The notes under the pieces were generated by a model. That model was given only the letters and a program-made list of their open reading frames with translations. It made no database searches and was not told the origin of the DNA. A stretch of DNA of 64,000 nucleotides from an uncultured Clostridia bacterium (GTDB lineage: Bacteria; Bacillota; Clostridia; Oscillospirales; Ruminococcaceae). The translations under genes and the position numbers were made by a program. The stretch covers positions 1 to 64,000 of the forward strand of contig CANQFZ010000002.1 of assembly GCA_947600065.1 (NCBI GenBank). Reading direction: 5' to 3'. Positions 7,492 through 14,829 of the stretch are shown one piece after another. Within the stretch, counting starts at the first letter, position 1. Every line of letters starts with the position of its first letter.

Positions 7492-8940
7492 TTACTCCAA
7501 AACATCATACCCGTTTTTCTCCGCATGACCTAACAGATACAAGAACGCAAATGCAGGGATACGGATAAGCTTTTCGCCGTTTGGCGCATTGTGAATACCG
7601 TAATCTTCGGCAGACTTTGTTACAACAATCGCTGCTGAACTTTCGCCGCAAAGTTGGCAAATCGCGCTGTCATCCGAAATCGGTGCGCTGTTGCGGTATT
7701 TTACTTCTATCAGGATATTTTTTACATTTGGATACTCAACTACTACATCGATTTCTTTATCATCTTTCCCGCCTCTGAAATAGCCGACAGAGGTTGCTTT
7801 CTGATAGTAAAACGCTGCAACATGCTTATATACAGCCGTTTCTACCACCTTGCCCATTTCATCGGGATTTGTAAGGATCGTATCGTCCATTAAAACCGCA
7901 TTTCGTATAGCCGCGTCGGCTATATATATTTTAGGACTTGCTTTAAGTATCTTCTTTCCCGCCATGCCAACTGGCCAGCTTTGGTATATCAGATTTGCAC
8001 TTTCAAGATATTTTATATAATTTTCGACAGTCGGTCTGGAAACGCCCTGCAATTCCTTGGTAATAGCTTCTATGGAAACCACTGACGAAGACACGTTGCA
8101 AAGATACAGGAATATTCTTTCAAGCTCGGTTGAATTACGGATATTGTACAGAGACGGTAAGTCACGTTTCAAAACCTTATCCACAACATCTTCCCTTAGT
8201 ATCTGTTGTGCCATAATATCATTATCTGCAAGTGCAAGTTCGGGAAATCCTCCGAATAGTAAATACCTGTTAAAATAATTCTGTACGCTTGATAGCTGTA
8301 TCATAATATTTGTTCTCTCTTGTTGGCTTTTATTAAGCCAGCAAGTAATATTATCCCTATCAGATAATTCGGGCTTGTCTATTTCCAAAAGTTCGCAGTA
8401 TTCATAAAATGACATGGTGGGTACATGGATAACACTCCAGCGTCCTGCACCGCTCTCCGTTGAGCCTTGAATAAATGCAGGACTTGCCGAGCCAGTCGCA
8501 ACGACCTTGCTGTCAGGCTGCATATCATAAATGGTTTTGAGCCAGCTTGCCCAATCCTGACCGTACTGTACTTCATCAAAGAAATAGTAAACGTCCTGCT
8601 CTGCATAAACATTTTCATGATAGCAATCCAGGACATCATTAAAGCCTGCCAGCTTCAGCATGGGATGATCCAAAGAAACATATACGATTTTTTGCGGAGG
8701 AATACCGTCACGCAAAAGCTTATCGATCATCTGAAACTGTATAGTTGTCTTTCCGACGCGGCGAGTTCCTGTAAGAATAACACTTCTGCGGATTTTCTCG
8801 TCATTAAGTCTTTTCATAGCCTCGTAATATGCAAATCTTTTATATTTTTTTGTGAGTTTTATATTTACAGCACCGGTTTTCCACCACGGGTTATATGAAG
8901 TAAGAACCTTTAAAATTCCCTCTTTGGTCGTTATTGCCAT
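7492..8940 (-). CDS. AAA ATPase with DUF4143 domain
   Basis: A 482-residue protein with an AAA_14 ATPase domain (Walker A GTRRVGKTT at residues 58-66, Walker B 'VYYFFDEVQYG', and the family's 'TGSASPAFIQG' sensor segment), a helix-turn-helix-like middle, and a C-terminal DUF4143 domain with PD-(D/E)XK-like residues ('GKDDKEIDVVVEYPNVKNILIEVKYR'). ATG 8940 is preferred to the upstream GTG at 8949 since GGAG is seven bases before it. The biochemical role of the family is unknown; it is frequently repeated in Clostridia genomes. This copy is full length. It is transcribed opposite to its neighbours from its own promoter. Confidence 0.85.
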   Translation of the reverse strand: MAITTKEGILKVLTSYNPWWKTGAVNIKLTKKYKRFAYYEAMKRLNDEKIRRSVILTGTRRVGKTTIQFQMIDKLLRDGIPPQKIVYVSLDHPMLKLAGFNDVLDCYHENVYAEQDVYYFFDEVQYGQDWASWLKTIYDMQPDSKVVATGSASPAFIQGSTESGAGRWSVIHVPTMSFYEYCELLEIDKPELSDRDNITCWLNKSQQERTNIMIQLSSVQNYFNRYLLFGGFPELALADNDIMAQQILREDVVDKVLKRDLPSLYNIRNSTELERIFLYLCNVSSSVVSIEAITKELQGVSRPTVENYIKYLESANLIYQSWPVGMAGKKILKASPKIYIADAAIRNAVLMDDTILTNPDEMGKVVETAVYKHVAAFYYQKATSVGYFRGGKDDKEIDVVVEYPNVKNILIEVKYRNSAPISDDSAICQLCGESSAAIVVTKSAEDYGIHNAPNGEKLIRIPAFAFLYLLGHAEKNGYDVLE

Positions 8941-8969
8941 ACAAATCACTCCGTATCATATTTTTTATT

Positions 8970-8998
8970 ATTATAGCATAAAACTTGATAATTGTCAA
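8970..8998 (-). promoter_or_regulatory. Promoter of the minus-strand DUF4143 gene
   Basis: On the minus strand, TTGACA (8998-8993) and TATAAT (8975-8970) are spaced by 17 bases. Confidence 0.8.
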
Positions 8999-9082
8999 TG
9001 ATTATTATAAGTATACTTAGAATATTTTGCTGAAATTTAAAATTTTGAGTAAAATTAAGGAAAAAATTATGTCGATATAATT

Positions 9083-9115
9083 AAGCATCTGCCAAAAAAT
9101 GCAGATGCTTTTCTT
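9083..9115 (+). terminator. Hairpin with T-tail (dispersed type)
   Basis: Stem AAGCATCTGC / GCAGATGCTT plus T-rich tail. A close relative with shared flanks (TAATTAAGCATCTG ... CTTTATT.AGAT, and ATGACGTTCATA downstream) follows the Fic gene at 11796, so the two are copies of one small intergenic repeat. No gene precedes this copy on the plus strand, so here it may be a relic. Otherwise 8999-9295 holds nothing I can name. Confidence 0.7.
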
Positions 9116-9295
9116 TATTAAGATAATTGCGCCGTCCATTTTCCTTGTATTTATTGTATTTATAATGACGTTCATAATAATATTAAGTATCATCTAAAAT
9201 TCCGCTCAAAACTACTATCACAAGAGCAAAATTTCGCAAATTCAATCAAAACCCCATAATCTAAACAACTTTTTCCGAAATCTAAGCAAAAACTC

Positions 9296-9324
9296 TTGAC
9301 ATTTCCGAACTTTTTGGGTATACT
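9296..9324 (+). promoter_or_regulatory. Promoter of the plus-strand DUF4143 gene
   Basis: TTGACA (9296-9301) and TATACT (9319-9324), 17-base spacer, 21 bases before the start codon. Confidence 0.8.
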
Positions 9325-9344
9325 ATATACAAGGGGGCGATTAT

Positions 9345-10544
9345 ATGATAGTCAGACCGCATTATATGGATATGCTCAAAACTTATAGGGACGTGCCGCT
9401 GGTGAAGATTCTGGCGGGTATTCGCCGCTGCGGAAAATCAACCATTCTGGATATGCTTCGCGATGACCTGAAAAACAGCGGCATTTCGGACGACCACATA
9501 ATATCCGCACGGTATACCTCGGAGGATATGGACGAGGGTATGACCGACAGGGATATGTACAACGCCGTCAAAGATAAAATGACCGACGGGGAGCGGTATT
9601 ATATCCTGCTGGACGAGGTTCAGGAAATCGCGGGCTGGGAAAAAGCTGTGAACAGCTTGCTCGAAAATGCAAATACTGATATATACGTCACGGGCTCAAA
9701 CTCAAAACTTATGTCAGGCGAGATTTCCACATATCTGAGCGGAAGATATATTTCTATACCTGTGTTCACGCTGTCGTTTGCCGAATATCTTGATTTCAAA
9801 AAGGCAAGCGGCAGACCAACTAAAGAGCTGCTGAACGAATATATCAGAACGGGCGGTTTTCCGATAGTCGCGCTTGGAAATTTTGACGACCGTTCCGCTT
9901 ATCAGATAGTGGAGGGAATTTACACGTCTGTTATCACAAATGATATTACAAGACGTCATAATGTAACAAACTACGACTTGTTTAACCATGTTGTAAAATA
10001 TGTTGTTGAGAATGTCGGCAAGCCGTTTTCCGCGAACGCTATCGTTAAGTTTTTGAAAAGCGAGGGTCGTTCGTTGTCGGTAGAAGCGGTTTACAATTAT
10101 CTTGAATGGCTGGAGAAAGCCTTTGTGATATACCGCTGTCAGCGTTATGACCTGCAAGGGAAATCTGTGCTGAAAACTCAGGAGAAGTTTTATCTTGCAG
10201 ACGCTTCTCTAAAATATTGCATAATGGGGTATAATCCCAAGTCAATTTCATCAATGCTTGAAAATATCGTATATTTTGAGCTGTTAAGACGAGGTTACGA
10301 GGTGTATATCGGAAAAATTGACACAAGGGAGATAGACTTTGTTGCTGTACAGCGAGACGAGCGGATATATGTTCAGGTGTGCCGCAGTCTGCCCGAGGAG
10401 TCCGACCGTGAGATTGGCAATCTTTTGGATATAAAAGACCATTACCCCAAGTATGTGGTGACGCTTGACGACCTTGCCAGCGGCAATGTCAACGGCGTGA
10501 AAATAGTGCATCTGGCGGATTTTTTGTTAAGTGACAGGCTGTAA
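9345..10544 (+). CDS. AAA ATPase with DUF4143 domain
   Basis: A 399-residue protein of the same broad family as the 7492-8940 product but of a different subgroup: Walker A AGIRRCGKST at residues 24-33 (lysine 31), Walker B 'YYILLDEVQEI', 'VTGSNSKLMSGEISTYLSGR' and the following 'GGFPIV' typical of the family, then DUF4143 with 'IDTREIDFVAVQRDERIYVQVC'. The last motif keeps an aspartate but has Q-x-C where E-x-K is usual, so the nuclease-like site may be inactive. The start follows AAGGGGGC. It is the third member of this family in 5.4 kb, counting the truncated one at 5117. Function unknown. Confidence 0.85.
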   Translation: MIVRPHYMDMLKTYRDVPLVKILAGIRRCGKSTILDMLRDDLKNSGISDDHIISARYTSEDMDEGMTDRDMYNAVKDKMTDGERYYILLDEVQEIAGWEKAVNSLLENANTDIYVTGSNSKLMSGEISTYLSGRYISIPVFTLSFAEYLDFKKASGRPTKELLNEYIRTGGFPIVALGNFDDRSAYQIVEGIYTSVITNDITRRHNVTNYDLFNHVVKYVVENVGKPFSANAIVKFLKSEGRSLSVEAVYNYLEWLEKAFVIYRCQRYDLQGKSVLKTQEKFYLADASLKYCIMGYNPKSISSMLENIVYFELLRRGYEVYIGKIDTREIDFVAVQRDERIYVQVCRSLPEESDREIGNLLDIKDHYPKYVVTLDDLASGNVNGVKIVHLADFLLSDRL

Positions 10545-10549
10545 TGTAT

Positions 10550-10578
10550 AAGGCGGTGTTGGCGTGCACTGCCTTTTT
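10550..10578 (+). terminator. Terminator after DUF4143 gene
   Basis: Imperfect stem AAGGCGGTG / CACTGCCTT followed by five T. Confidence 0.7.
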
Positions 10579-10612
10579 ATACTCGTTTTGCATTCCCTTT
10601 AGCCCTCGCACT

Positions 10613-10655
10613 GAATATTTCCCCTTAAAATTTTAACAATAATAAGGGAATATTC
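10613..10655. promoter_or_regulatory. Inverted repeat upstream of the fic promoter
   Basis: GAATATTT-CCCCTTA (10613-10627) and TAAGGG-AATATTC (10643-10655) are inverted copies just upstream of the -35 element at 10666. A regulator-binding site is plausible; the Fic protein carries its own C-terminal winged helix. Confidence 0.45.
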
Positions 10656-10665
10656 TCCTAAAGCA

Positions 10666-10694
10666 TTGACTTTTCCCTTATTTTATGGTATAAT
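10666..10694 (+). promoter_or_regulatory. Promoter of the fic gene
   Basis: TTGACT (10666-10671) and TATAAT (10689-10694), 17-base spacer. Confidence 0.85.
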
Positions 10695-10722
10695 TTAAGT
10701 GAAACACACGGAGGTGAAGGGA

Positions 10723-11769
10723 ATGAGAGAGTTTAACTACTCAGCTATAAAAGACCAAAAGTGGGACTCGGAAATTCTCGGTTTGATTGCCGCGATTTAT
10801 AAGGAAGCCGGAAAGCATGAACTGTATCTGAAACAGCGTCCGGAAGAACTTGAAAAGTTGGTCGAGATTGCAAAGGTGCAGAGTACCGAGGCATCTAACG
10901 CGATTGAGGGAATAGTTACGACCAACACGCGCATACGGCAACTGGTCGAGGAAAAAACGACGCCCAAAAATCGCGACGAACAGGAAATCGTAGGTTATCG
11001 CGATGTCCTGAGTCTTATCCACGAGAGTTTTGACGTAATTCCAATCACGCAGAATTACATTCTTCAGCTTCATAAAATTCTGTACAGCCACATGAACAAT
11101 CCGATGGCGGGCAGAACGAAAAACGTGCAAAATTATATCAGCGCAACTCATTCGGACGGTCGCGTGGAAACTCTGTTTACGCCGCTCAAGCCTTATGAAA
11201 CGCCCGAGGCTCTGGATAGAATTTGCGCGGAATATAACCGTGTAATCGGCAATATGGAAGTTGAACCGCTTATTGCGATTCCTGTTTTCATTCACGACTT
11301 TCTTTGTATTCACCCGTTCAACGACGGCAACGGCAGAATGAGCCGTCTGCTGACAACTCTGCTTTTATACAGAAACGGTTTCTTTGTCGGGAAATATATT
11401 TCGCTCGAGGCAAAGATTGCGAAGAATAAAGATTTATATTATGATGCGCTCAATAAGGCGCAAATCGGCTGGCATGATGGCAACGAAGACGCGCTTCCGT
11501 TTATCAAATATCTGCTTGGAACAATACTTTCGGCATATAAGGATTTTGATGACAGGGCGGCTTTAGTTGAAATAAAACTATCAGCACTTGAAACAGTAAG
11601 ACGCGCTGCTGCAAACAAAATCGGACGATTTACAAAGCAGGACATCCGGGAACTTTGTCCTGCGCTCAGCCTAAGTTCCATAGAGGGTGCGCTGCGTAAG
11701 TTGGTGGCTTCCGGCGAGCTGAAACGCGAGGGGAAAGGGAAGAACACCTGCTATTACAGGGCAAACTAA
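10723..11769 (+). CDS. Fic-family adenylyltransferase with C-terminal winged helix
   Basis: A 348-residue Fic protein. The catalytic motif HPFNDGNGR begins at histidine 197. The N-terminal part carries the inhibitory motif 'STEASNAIEGI' (S/T-x-x-x-E-G type, about residues 57-67), as in class II Fic proteins, where a glutamate blocks the ATP site. The C-terminal 70 residues look like a winged helix ('TKQDIRELCPALSLSSIEGALRKL'). Family knowledge: Fic proteins transfer AMP or another group to hydroxyl side chains of target proteins and some act as toxins. ATG 10723 is chosen since GGAGGTGA lies six bases upstream; the GTG at 10699 lies before it. All key residues are present, so it should be active when relieved of inhibition. 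Target unknown. Confidence 0.9.
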   Translation: MREFNYSAIKDQKWDSEILGLIAAIYKEAGKHELYLKQRPEELEKLVEIAKVQSTEASNAIEGIVTTNTRIRQLVEEKTTPKNRDEQEIVGYRDVLSLIHESFDVIPITQNYILQLHKILYSHMNNPMAGRTKNVQNYISATHSDGRVETLFTPLKPYETPEALDRICAEYNRVIGNMEVEPLIAIPVFIHDFLCIHPFNDGNGRMSRLLTTLLLYRNGFFVGKYISLEAKIAKNKDLYYDALNKAQIGWHDGNEDALPFIKYLLGTILSAYKDFDDRAALVEIKLSALETVRRAAANKIGRFTKQDIRELCPALSLSSIEGALRKLVASGELKREGKGKNTCYYRAN

Positions 11770-11795
11770 TTGCCGCAGCGTATGTCAATAAAATT

Positions 11796-11828
11796 AAGCA
11801 TCTGTCTAAAATAGCAGATGCTTTCTTT
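11796..11828 (+). terminator. Terminator after fic
   Basis: Stem AAGCATCTG / CAGATGCTT with T-rich tail; related to the hairpin at 9083. Confidence 0.85.
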
Positions 11829-12010
11829 ATTGAGATATTTGTAATGACGTTCATAGACAAATTGTTAAAATTTATTTTCAAGTAAAAATTTTTATAATAT
11901 TTTGCAATTTTTCATTTTCAAATATAAAAACTTCTTGATAATATCGATTTTTTATTATTTAATATAAAAAGTTTGGTGAAATTTGAGCGTAACAGGACTT
12001 CCTTCATAGA

Positions 12011-12046
12011 TAATATAAGCGGTCAACCCTCGCAGGCTGACCGATT
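12011..12046 (+). repeat. 26-bp repeat with hairpin, left flank of the ssp operon
   Basis: Positions 12011-12036 match 33152-33177 at 24 of 26 bases. Here the repeat forms the left half of a terminator-like hairpin (CGGTCA 12022-12027 / TGACCG 12040-12045, then TTTTA). At the other end of the operon the right half of the hairpin is gone and an IS element starts at that exact point. The region 11830-12100 is otherwise AT-rich without a gene. Confidence 0.75.
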
Positions 12047-12101
12047 TTATGTATTATTTATCACATATATTTACAACATAACAATTTTTCTTGCATTTTT
12101 C

Positions 12102-12130
12102 TTGACAAAAACACGCTATAGTGTTATAAT
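12102..12130 (+). promoter_or_regulatory. Promoter of the ssp/dpt operon
   Basis: Perfect TTGACA (12102-12107) and TATAAT (12125-12130) with a 17-base spacer. It is the only strong promoter I see before the nine-gene operon. Confidence 0.9.
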
Positions 12131-12196
12131 TAACCTGTATAAATGTTTTTTGATTAGTAAAAATATGTGCAATACTGCCAAAAAAGGAAGTTGCAA

Positions 12197-13927
12197 ATGA
12201 TAACATATTTGTGCAAAAAATGTAATCTCGTAATGCCAAAATCGGAATGTGATATTTGCGGAAGCAGAACATCTATGACCTCCAAGCTTTACTGGTGTGA
12301 ACATTGTAATGTTCCTACCTATCATGAGATATGTCCTAAGTGTGGCAACAGAGGTTTTTATTTTGTTACTGATGCTCGTCCTGTTTTTCCCGAAGAACGT
12401 CTTCTTGTGGAGGCTGTTTTAGGAGAGCCGATGAAATTCTATAACCATTCCGTATGGAATTCAAACGGTATATATTTTGTAGACGGTAAAAAAATTAAAT
12501 TCAGCATTGAAAGTCTATCAAATGAAGTTCCCGAAAAAATCAGAAAGATTATTAAAGAGTATAAATCTGCTAATACATATGATTTTTTTAATGAGAATAT
12601 GCGAACATTTACAGAAGTCAATAAAATCAGATATGACGACATCACTTCCGAGGCTATGAGCTATATTATAAGAGCTTCTGAAGGATATGATGAAACTTCG
12701 ATGTTTGTTTCTTTTTCAGGAGGTAAAGATTCAACCGTTACAAGTCATCTTGTACGAACTGCTCTGAGTAATCCGAGCATTATACATATTTTTGGAGATA
12801 CTACGCTTGAACTTCCCGATACTATTGAATATATTAAGAGATTCAAGCAGGAAAACCGCAAAACCCCTATGCTTGTGTCAAGAAACAATCAGCAAGATTT
12901 TTTCGAGCTGTGCAGGGAATTTGGTCCTCCAAGCAGATTACTTCGATGGTGCTGTACTATTTTCAAGACAGGCTTTATTAGTAAGCGGATAGACAGCACT
13001 TTTAAAAACAAAAAGACGATACGAACTTTTTACGGTATCAGACGAAATGAGTCAAAAAGCAGAAACAACTATAATCGTGAAGAAGACAGTCCTAAAATAA
13101 GCAAGCAAAAAGTTACATCTCCGATTATAGATTGGCTTGATTATGATATTTGGCTTTATATTCTTTCAGCCGGCATTGATTTTAATGATGCTTATCGTTT
13201 GGGATATTCCAGAGTAGGTTGTTGGTGCTGTCCTAATAACAGTCGATGGTCGCAGTTCCTTTTATCGGTTTACTATCCTGAGTTAAACGAAAAGTTCACA
13301 AAAATAATCTATGATTTTGCTGTAAAAATGGGGAAGACTGATCCGATGGAATACGTGATCAACGGAGGCTGGAAAGCCAGATCCGGAGGCGCAGGAATTG
13401 AGCGCAGTAAAAATGTGGCTATTGAATTTAAACCGTGTGCAACCGATGAGAGCAGTTTTAACTATGAGCTGAACAAGCCTATTACCGAACAGTTTTATGA
13501 GTTCTTTAAGCCGTTCGGAATACTAAATTTCGATATGGGAAACAAGCGATTGGGAGAGGTGTATGTTCTTGATTTCAAAACTAACCAACCTCTGATTAAG
13601 CTTCAGGGACGAATAGGATCTAATAATCTAAGAATTACAATCCTTAAGAAACCAATAGCCAAACGTACTAAAACTGTTGAAATCGAGCTGAAATTCAAAT
13701 CGCAAATAACTAAATATCAGCTCTGCACGGGATGTCATGCATGCGAAACTGCTTGTAAGTACGAAGCCATATCGCTTGAGAAAATTCCCGATACAGTAAG
13801 CGATTATATATATCGCATTGACAGCAATAAATGTGTAAGATGTGCAGAATGTATTACACACTATCAGGGAGGCTGCTATATGCGGCGTATCTTGCTTCCA
13901 AGAGGAAAGGATTATAAAGGGAAATGA
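12197..13927 (+). CDS. sspD: SspD/DndC-like PAPS-reductase family sulfurtransferase with zinc ribbon and ferredoxin domain
   Basis: A 576-residue protein. ATG 12197 has AAGGAAG six bases upstream and is preferred to GTG 12167. The PP-loop ATP pyrophosphatase motif SGGKDS is at residues 174-179, as in DndC and SspD, which adenylate the DNA backbone so that sulfur can be inserted. Paired cysteines at 252-253 and 342/344/345 fit an iron-sulfur site in the core. The N terminus carries two CxxC pairs with zinc-ribbon spacing ('CKKCN', 'CDICG', 'CEHC', 'CPKCG'). The C terminus has two ferredoxin-type sets: C510, C513, C516, C520 and C546, C549, C552, C560, the latter with a longer last gap. The zinc ribbon and ferredoxin additions make it longer than a usual DndC. 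It is the first gene of the operon; its stop overlaps the start of sspB (ATGA). Confidence 0.85.
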   Translation: MITYLCKKCNLVMPKSECDICGSRTSMTSKLYWCEHCNVPTYHEICPKCGNRGFYFVTDARPVFPEERLLVEAVLGEPMKFYNHSVWNSNGIYFVDGKKIKFSIESLSNEVPEKIRKIIKEYKSANTYDFFNENMRTFTEVNKIRYDDITSEAMSYIIRASEGYDETSMFVSFSGGKDSTVTSHLVRTALSNPSIIHIFGDTTLELPDTIEYIKRFKQENRKTPMLVSRNNQQDFFELCREFGPPSRLLRWCCTIFKTGFISKRIDSTFKNKKTIRTFYGIRRNESKSRNNYNREEDSPKISKQKVTSPIIDWLDYDIWLYILSAGIDFNDAYRLGYSRVGCWCCPNNSRWSQFLLSVYYPELNEKFTKIIYDFAVKMGKTDPMEYVINGGWKARSGGAGIERSKNVAIEFKPCATDESSFNYELNKPITEQFYEFFKPFGILNFDMGNKRLGEVYVLDFKTNQPLIKLQGRIGSNNLRITILKKPIAKRTKTVEIELKFKSQITKYQLCTGCHACETACKYEAISLEKIPDTVSDYIYRIDSNKCVRCAECITHYQGGCYMRRILLPRGKDYKGK

Positions 13928-14826
13928 ATATAGAAGAAATGAAATATAAAATCAAGGGTAATGAGTCTTTTGGCATACGCGAAGGGTGGCTTGCTAAAGG
14001 TCTATTTGCGCTTGATGATAACAGTTACATTTTTTCTGATGAATACGCTATGGATAGCCTTGGCGTCGGAAGCAAAATGGTCAAATCAATCAAATACTGG
14101 CTTCTTGCGTCACATTTAGTTGAAGAAAGAAGAGAGAAAAATTCTAAACATAGTCTTGTTCCGACACCTTATTTTGGTGAAGTGGTAAAAAGGTATGATC
14201 CATACTTTGAAGATATATTTACTTTATGGATCGTCCATTATTATATTACAGCTGACATTGAATTTAATACCGTTTGGAATTTGTTTTTTAATCGGTTTAA
14301 CGTGACTGATTTTGTAAAGGGTTCAATGGTAGATAAAATTGTTAATGAGTGCAGCAAAATTTATAATAAAGGCAATGAACTGTATAACGCCATAGATTCT
14401 GATTGCAATGTGTTGTTGAAGATGTATACATCTTCAGATGAAATCATTGTTGACCCTGATGAAAACCTTATATCTCCTTTTTCTGAGCTTGGTCTTATTG
14501 CAAAAGGTGCAGAAAGAAGCAGCTATATGAAGGTAAGACCATTATACAGCAAACTTGATAGGCTTGCAGTTTTGTATGTTATGACAAAAAACCTTCCTGA
14601 GGGTAAAAAAGGCGTAGATATAGATACGCTGCTTACTCAGGATAATAATGTCGGCAAAATTTTCAATCTTGATAGGAATAGGATAAATGAATATCTTGAC
14701 AGATTGCGTCAGGAAGGTTATATCGAGTTAAATAGAACTGCAGGTCTTGATATGGTTTATATCAACAAGCTTTCTTTGACTGAAATACTTGAAACATACT
14801 ATATGCAGAATGAAGCAGAGGTGTAA
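13924..14826 (+). CDS. sspB: DUF4007 protein, SspB-like
   Basis: A 300-residue protein with the DUF4007 pattern: 'ESFGIREGWLAKGL' at the start, 'LGVGSKMVKSIKYWL' near residue 46, 'DPYFEDIFTLWIVHYYI' near 92 and 'TVWNLFFNRFN' near 118. To my knowledge SspB of the SspABCD system belongs to this family and nicks DNA to allow single-strand sulfur insertion; I cannot verify catalytic residues by eye. The C-terminal part contains a winged-helix-like segment ('NRINEYLDRLRQEGYIEL'). The start overlaps the sspD stop by four bases, and sspC begins three bases after its stop, so the D-B-C order is translationally coupled. A second, divergent DUF4007-like gene lies at 27976. Confidence 0.8.
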   Translation: MNIEEMKYKIKGNESFGIREGWLAKGLFALDDNSYIFSDEYAMDSLGVGSKMVKSIKYWLLASHLVEERREKNSKHSLVPTPYFGEVVKRYDPYFEDIFTLWIVHYYITADIEFNTVWNLFFNRFNVTDFVKGSMVDKIVNECSKIYNKGNELYNAIDSDCNVLLKMYTSSDEIIVDPDENLISPFSELGLIAKGAERSSYMKVRPLYSKLDRLAVLYVMTKNLPEGKKGVDIDTLLTQDNNVGKIFNLDRNRINEYLDRLRQEGYIELNRTAGLDMVYINKLSLTEILETYYMQNEAEV

Positions 14827-14829
14827 CTA

